From the NCBI GenBank assembly GCA_038229875.1, contig JBBROA010000150.1:1-8654 (forward strand): a DNA stretch of 8,654 nucleotides, given 5' to 3'. Of the stretch, positions 6,464 to 8,654 are shown piece by piece. This stretch comes from JALYUA01 sp038229875 (GTDB taxonomy: Bacteria; Acidobacteriota; Thermoanaerobaculia; UBA5066; Gp7-AA6). Position 1 is the stretch's first letter; the number at the start of each line of letters is the position of its first letter. Under the pieces are notes generated by a model. That model did not search any database and was not told the DNA's origin. It saw nothing but the letters and a program-made list of their open reading frames with translations. A program made the translations under genes and the position numbers.

Positions 6464-8467
6464 TCACGGCAGAATCTCGAACACCTTCCACCGCGAGATC
6501 CAGCGGCCTCCGCGCTGGATCGCCGACGCGGAGTGAAACCGCAGCCGGAAGTTTTCCAGAGGCGCAATCGTCTGCGATCCGAGCGGCGCGCCGGCGCCGT
6601 CGAAGTCGTAGAGCCGCGACTGGAGCGTTTGAAAGTACGCGGGCGTCGGGAGCGGCTTCCCCGGCGGGCCGTCCAGGAGCGGCGGGCGGCCGAGATAGCC
6701 GGCGTAGTCGTTCATGCGCGGGACGAGATCGGTCACGAGAACCCACCGCGCCCTGCGGGACCGGGCGAGCGCGAGGGCGTCGGCCTCGGTCGGCGCGAGG
6801 AAGAAGCGGATCGAGTCGAGAAACCCGTAGCCGAAGTTATTTGCAACCACCGGCAGCTCGGCGTTGTACAGCACGAGATGGCCGAGCGACCAGGGCGCGA
6901 GCACGGAGGCCACGCGCGTCATGTCGGGAGGAGATCGGGTGTCCAGAAAGCGCGCGTCGTAGGCGGCGATGGGATGCGGCAGCTTCTGGCGCATCCATTC
7001 GAGTGTGGCGAAGAGGTCGGAGCCCGGGACCCGGACCGATTTCCACTCCTCGACGAGACCGAAGAACATCGGCTGTGCCAGCAGGAGGGCGACGAGCAGG
7101 TAGACCGCATTCTGGCGGACCGGAACTCCTCCGAGCCGCCGTTTCGCCCACCGGGCGAGCTCGACAGCCGCGACGGCCGAGAGAAGCGCGGCGTAATAGA
7201 CGTTCAGTCGCTGGGCAATCGCGAGGAGAAGCGTGACGGCCGCCCACACCGCGAGTGCGGCGTGCCGACCGGGGCTCTCGCCTCGAACGTAGCGCAACGC
7301 CCACGCCACGGCAACGACGGGAGAAAGGAAGAACGCCGCCGAGAGATCCTTCCAGGCGAGCCCCGGCCCGTCGGCAAAGAGAGGTCGCGCCTCGAAGATC
7401 CCCTTGAGCCAGTCCCGGGGATAGGACACGTAGCCGGAGGCACCCGACACCTCGTTCGTCGAGCCGAGCACGTATCCGACGCCGCGCGTCAGCCCGAGGA
7501 CCAGCGCGGGAGCATTCGGGAGAAGCTCGGCCGCCGCCGCTCCGACCACGAGGCCCCTCACGAGAGCGTCTCGGCTGCTCCAGTCCATCTGACGTCGCGC
7601 CGCCCGTAAAGCGGTGTCGATCGCGACTGTTCCCCCCGCGAGCGCCGCGAGGAAAAGCGGCTGGAAAAATCCGAAGGAGACGTAGGTCATCGGTGGACGG
7701 AAGGGCCCCAGCCACAGTGCGGTCGCAGCGCCGACGAGAACCGCGGGGACTCCGAGCACGAGCAGGACCGGCCGCAGGATGCTCTCCCGAGTCCGCGCCG
7801 CCTCGAGGGCGAGAGCGAAGGCGAAGATCGCGCCCCAGTAGATTGCGCCCTGCCAGGCGAGCACCGCGGCCGAGAGCGCGACCCCCGCCGCGACTTCCCG
7901 CCAGGCGCCGAGCCGCGCAGACCGCTCACCGGTGGAGCGGGTCTTCAGGAACAGAAAGAGCGCGAGCGACCCGAAGAAGGACTCCGCCGCGTGCTGATCG
8001 GTGTGGCCGTATTGCGTCCAGAGGATGTGTCCCGGGCACACCGCGAGAAAGAACGCGCAGACGATCGCGCCGGCCGGTCCGAAGAGCTCCGCGCCGATCG
8101 CCCCCGCGACGAGAACCGTGCCGGCGCCGAGCACCGGGGGCACCCACGCGGCCTCGCGCTCGATCGCCTCGGAGGCCGCCGCCGCGCCGTGGAGCGCGCG
8201 CGAAGGAGCCGCGAGGAGGAGGTCGTAGAGCGGCGGCCAGATGGGAACGCCGCCCGTCGGGAAGTTCATCATCGGGTCGAAGAGGATCGTCCGCGGAAAA
8301 TGCGCGACGGCAAACCGCGTGCGGCGCAGGTGGTAGTTGTCGTCGGATCCGAGCGCGCGGACGCGCGGGCCCGAGGAAAGCTGCGTCCAAGTCGACAGGC
8401 GCAGGCCGAAGCCGAGAACGGCGGCCGCCAGGACGGCGGCGGCCGCGGCGGCGCGCGGGATTTTCAT
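6464..8467 (-). CDS. STT3/PglB/AglB-family oligosaccharyltransferase-like protein (GT66)
   Basis: 667-residue integral membrane protein, close to PglB in length. The first membrane helix spans about 7-24. The first outward loop carries D42-D43-N-Y-H-L-R, FDP (63-65), N-F-P-T-G (68-72) and W77-PPLYD, the usual STT3 donor/metal loop. The second acidic motif is G154-H-T-D157-Q-H159-x-x-E162. T337-N-E339 matches the T-x-E motif of the catalytic flexible loop, and Q419-R420 with Y424 matches the conserved arginine that binds the lipid pyrophosphate. After the membrane part, a soluble domain from about 480 holds PWSLGH (525-530) in the WWDYG position, PVVANNFG (539-546), a WVLVTD strand, RLYDFDG and the terminal WKVFEI, all in family order. 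The family transfers lipid-linked glycan to asparagine of secreted proteins; here the altered sequon pocket makes target choice uncertain. No Shine-Dalgarno precedes the ATG; CATAAT ends 8 nt upstream. No pgl-type partners are in view. Confidence 0.88.
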   Translation of the reverse strand: MKIPRAAAAAAVLAAAVLGFGLRLSTWTQLSSGPRVRALGSDDNYHLRRTRFAVAHFPRTILFDPMMNFPTGGVPIWPPLYDLLLAAPSRALHGAAAASEAIEREAAWVPPVLGAGTVLVAGAIGAELFGPAGAIVCAFFLAVCPGHILWTQYGHTDQHAAESFFGSLALFLFLKTRSTGERSARLGAWREVAAGVALSAAVLAWQGAIYWGAIFAFALALEAARTRESILRPVLLVLGVPAVLVGAATALWLGPFRPPMTYVSFGFFQPLFLAALAGGTVAIDTALRAARRQMDWSSRDALVRGLVVGAAAAELLPNAPALVLGLTRGVGYVLGSTNEVSGASGYVSYPRDWLKGIFEARPLFADGPGLAWKDLSAAFFLSPVVAVAWALRYVRGESPGRHAALAVWAAVTLLLAIAQRLNVYYAALLSAVAAVELARWAKRRLGGVPVRQNAVYLLVALLLAQPMFFGLVEEWKSVRVPGSDLFATLEWMRQKLPHPIAAYDARFLDTRSPPDMTRVASVLAPWSLGHLVLYNAELPVVANNFGYGFLDSIRFFLAPTEADALALARSRRARWVLVTDLVPRMNDYAGYLGRPPLLDGPPGKPLPTPAYFQTLQSRLYDFDGAGAPLGSQTIAPLENFRLRFHSASAIQRGGRWISRWKVFEILP

Positions 8468-8475
8468 GTGCGGGC

Positions 8476-8481
8476 ATTATG
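8476..8481 (-). promoter_or_regulatory. Possible -10 element (CATAAT) of the STT3-like gene
   Basis: On the minus strand CATAAT ends 8 nt before the ATG at 8467, with GCCCGCAC between. It is identical to the hexamer before the GT39-like gene. There is no Shine-Dalgarno and no convincing -35. An ATG overlapping this hexamer (at 8477) is out of frame with the gene. Confidence 0.5.
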
Positions 8482-8566
8482 AGCCGAGCGACCACGGGCA
8501 GCGACACGGCCGCGTGATTCCGCGGTCCACGGGAATCGCGACCGAAAGACGAAGATCGGAAGTTCC

Positions 8567-8608
8567 CTGATAGCTGATAGCTGATAGCTGATAGCTGATA
8601 GCTGAGAG
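8567..8608. repeat. Heptanucleotide tandem array (CTGATAG)5
   Basis: Five perfect CTGATAG units (8567-8601) are followed by CTGAGAG (8602-8608). Just beyond is the 10-bp palindrome GCTGATCAGC (8613-8622). Each unit carries overlapping TGA and TAG, and because the period is 7 the array closes all three forward frames. It lies about 100 bp upstream of the STT3-like gene, and the rest of 8482-8654 holds no recognisable gene. Confidence 0.85.
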
Positions 8609-8654
8609 GAAAGCTGATCAGCCGCGAGCTCCGATCCCGTATCATTCCTCCACA

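Noticed and set aside
5509..7236. Long open frame on the + strand (575 codons) spanning two genes
   Set aside because: It crosses the convergent junction of the GT39-like and STT3-like genes, has an Arg/Pro/Ala-rich low-complexity translation and no motif; both overlapped genes are well supported.
8567..8608. CRISPR-like array
   Set aside because: Units are 7 bp and directly abutting, with no spacers; this is a simple tandem repeat.
8643..8654. Minus-strand start with GGAGG next to an ATG at 8645
   Set aside because: Only one base separates GGAGG from the ATG, too close to work, and the frame runs through the heptamer array and out of frame through the STT3-like gene.

Overview
The window is very GC-rich (about 70% by eye) and has bacterial gene architecture: five well-supported complete protein genes, no RNA gene, no CRISPR array and no transposase. 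The short gaps are filled with small repeats. Heptanucleotide tandem arrays and a CCCTCTCCC/GGGAGAGGG intergenic repeat, next to a bacterial STT3-like protein, suggest a high-GC soil or groundwater lineage such as Acidobacteriota (Thermoanaerobaculia/Holophagae-like) or a deltaproteobacterial-type phylum. That assignment is inference and weak.

Layout. 1-224: no gene; a long imperfect hairpin, an intergenic repeat and a possible -10 element. 225-1067 (+): retinol-dehydrogenase-like short-chain dehydrogenase/reductase. 1068-1156: convergent gap made largely of heptamer repeats. 1157-2248 (-): exported LACTB-like serine hydrolase with a strong ribosome binding site, 15 bp downstream of 2264-4678 (-), a large YfhO-type membrane protein; these two probably form one transcription unit. 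4679-4879: divergent gap with a second copy of the intergenic repeat and a CTTTCCG heptamer array. 4880-6436 (+): GT39/ArnT-like polytopic membrane protein of the YSxKAPG type. 6437-6463: 27-bp convergent gap. 6464-8467 (-): STT3/PglB/AglB-family oligosaccharyltransferase-like protein. 8468-8654: no gene; a possible -10 element and five perfect CTGATAG repeats.

How the genes fit together. Three different GT-C-fold membrane protein families lie within 6.2 kb. Such proteins take sugars from polyprenyl-phosphate carriers on the outer face of the cytoplasmic membrane, so the neighbourhood looks concerned with surface glycan or glycoprotein assembly; no cytoplasmic sugar-nucleotide enzyme is in view. 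The most interesting protein is the STT3-like one. It keeps the acidic metal/catalytic residues, the pyrophosphate-binding arginine and the C-terminal signature of oligosaccharyltransferases, but has PWSLG where the sequon-reading WWDYG motif should be.

A second coherent pattern is regulatory. All four genes that begin a transcription unit lack a convincing Shine-Dalgarno sequence and have a TANNNT or CATAAT hexamer ending 6-8 nt before the ATG, as expected for leaderless transcripts. The one downstream operon gene has a strong AAGGAG instead.
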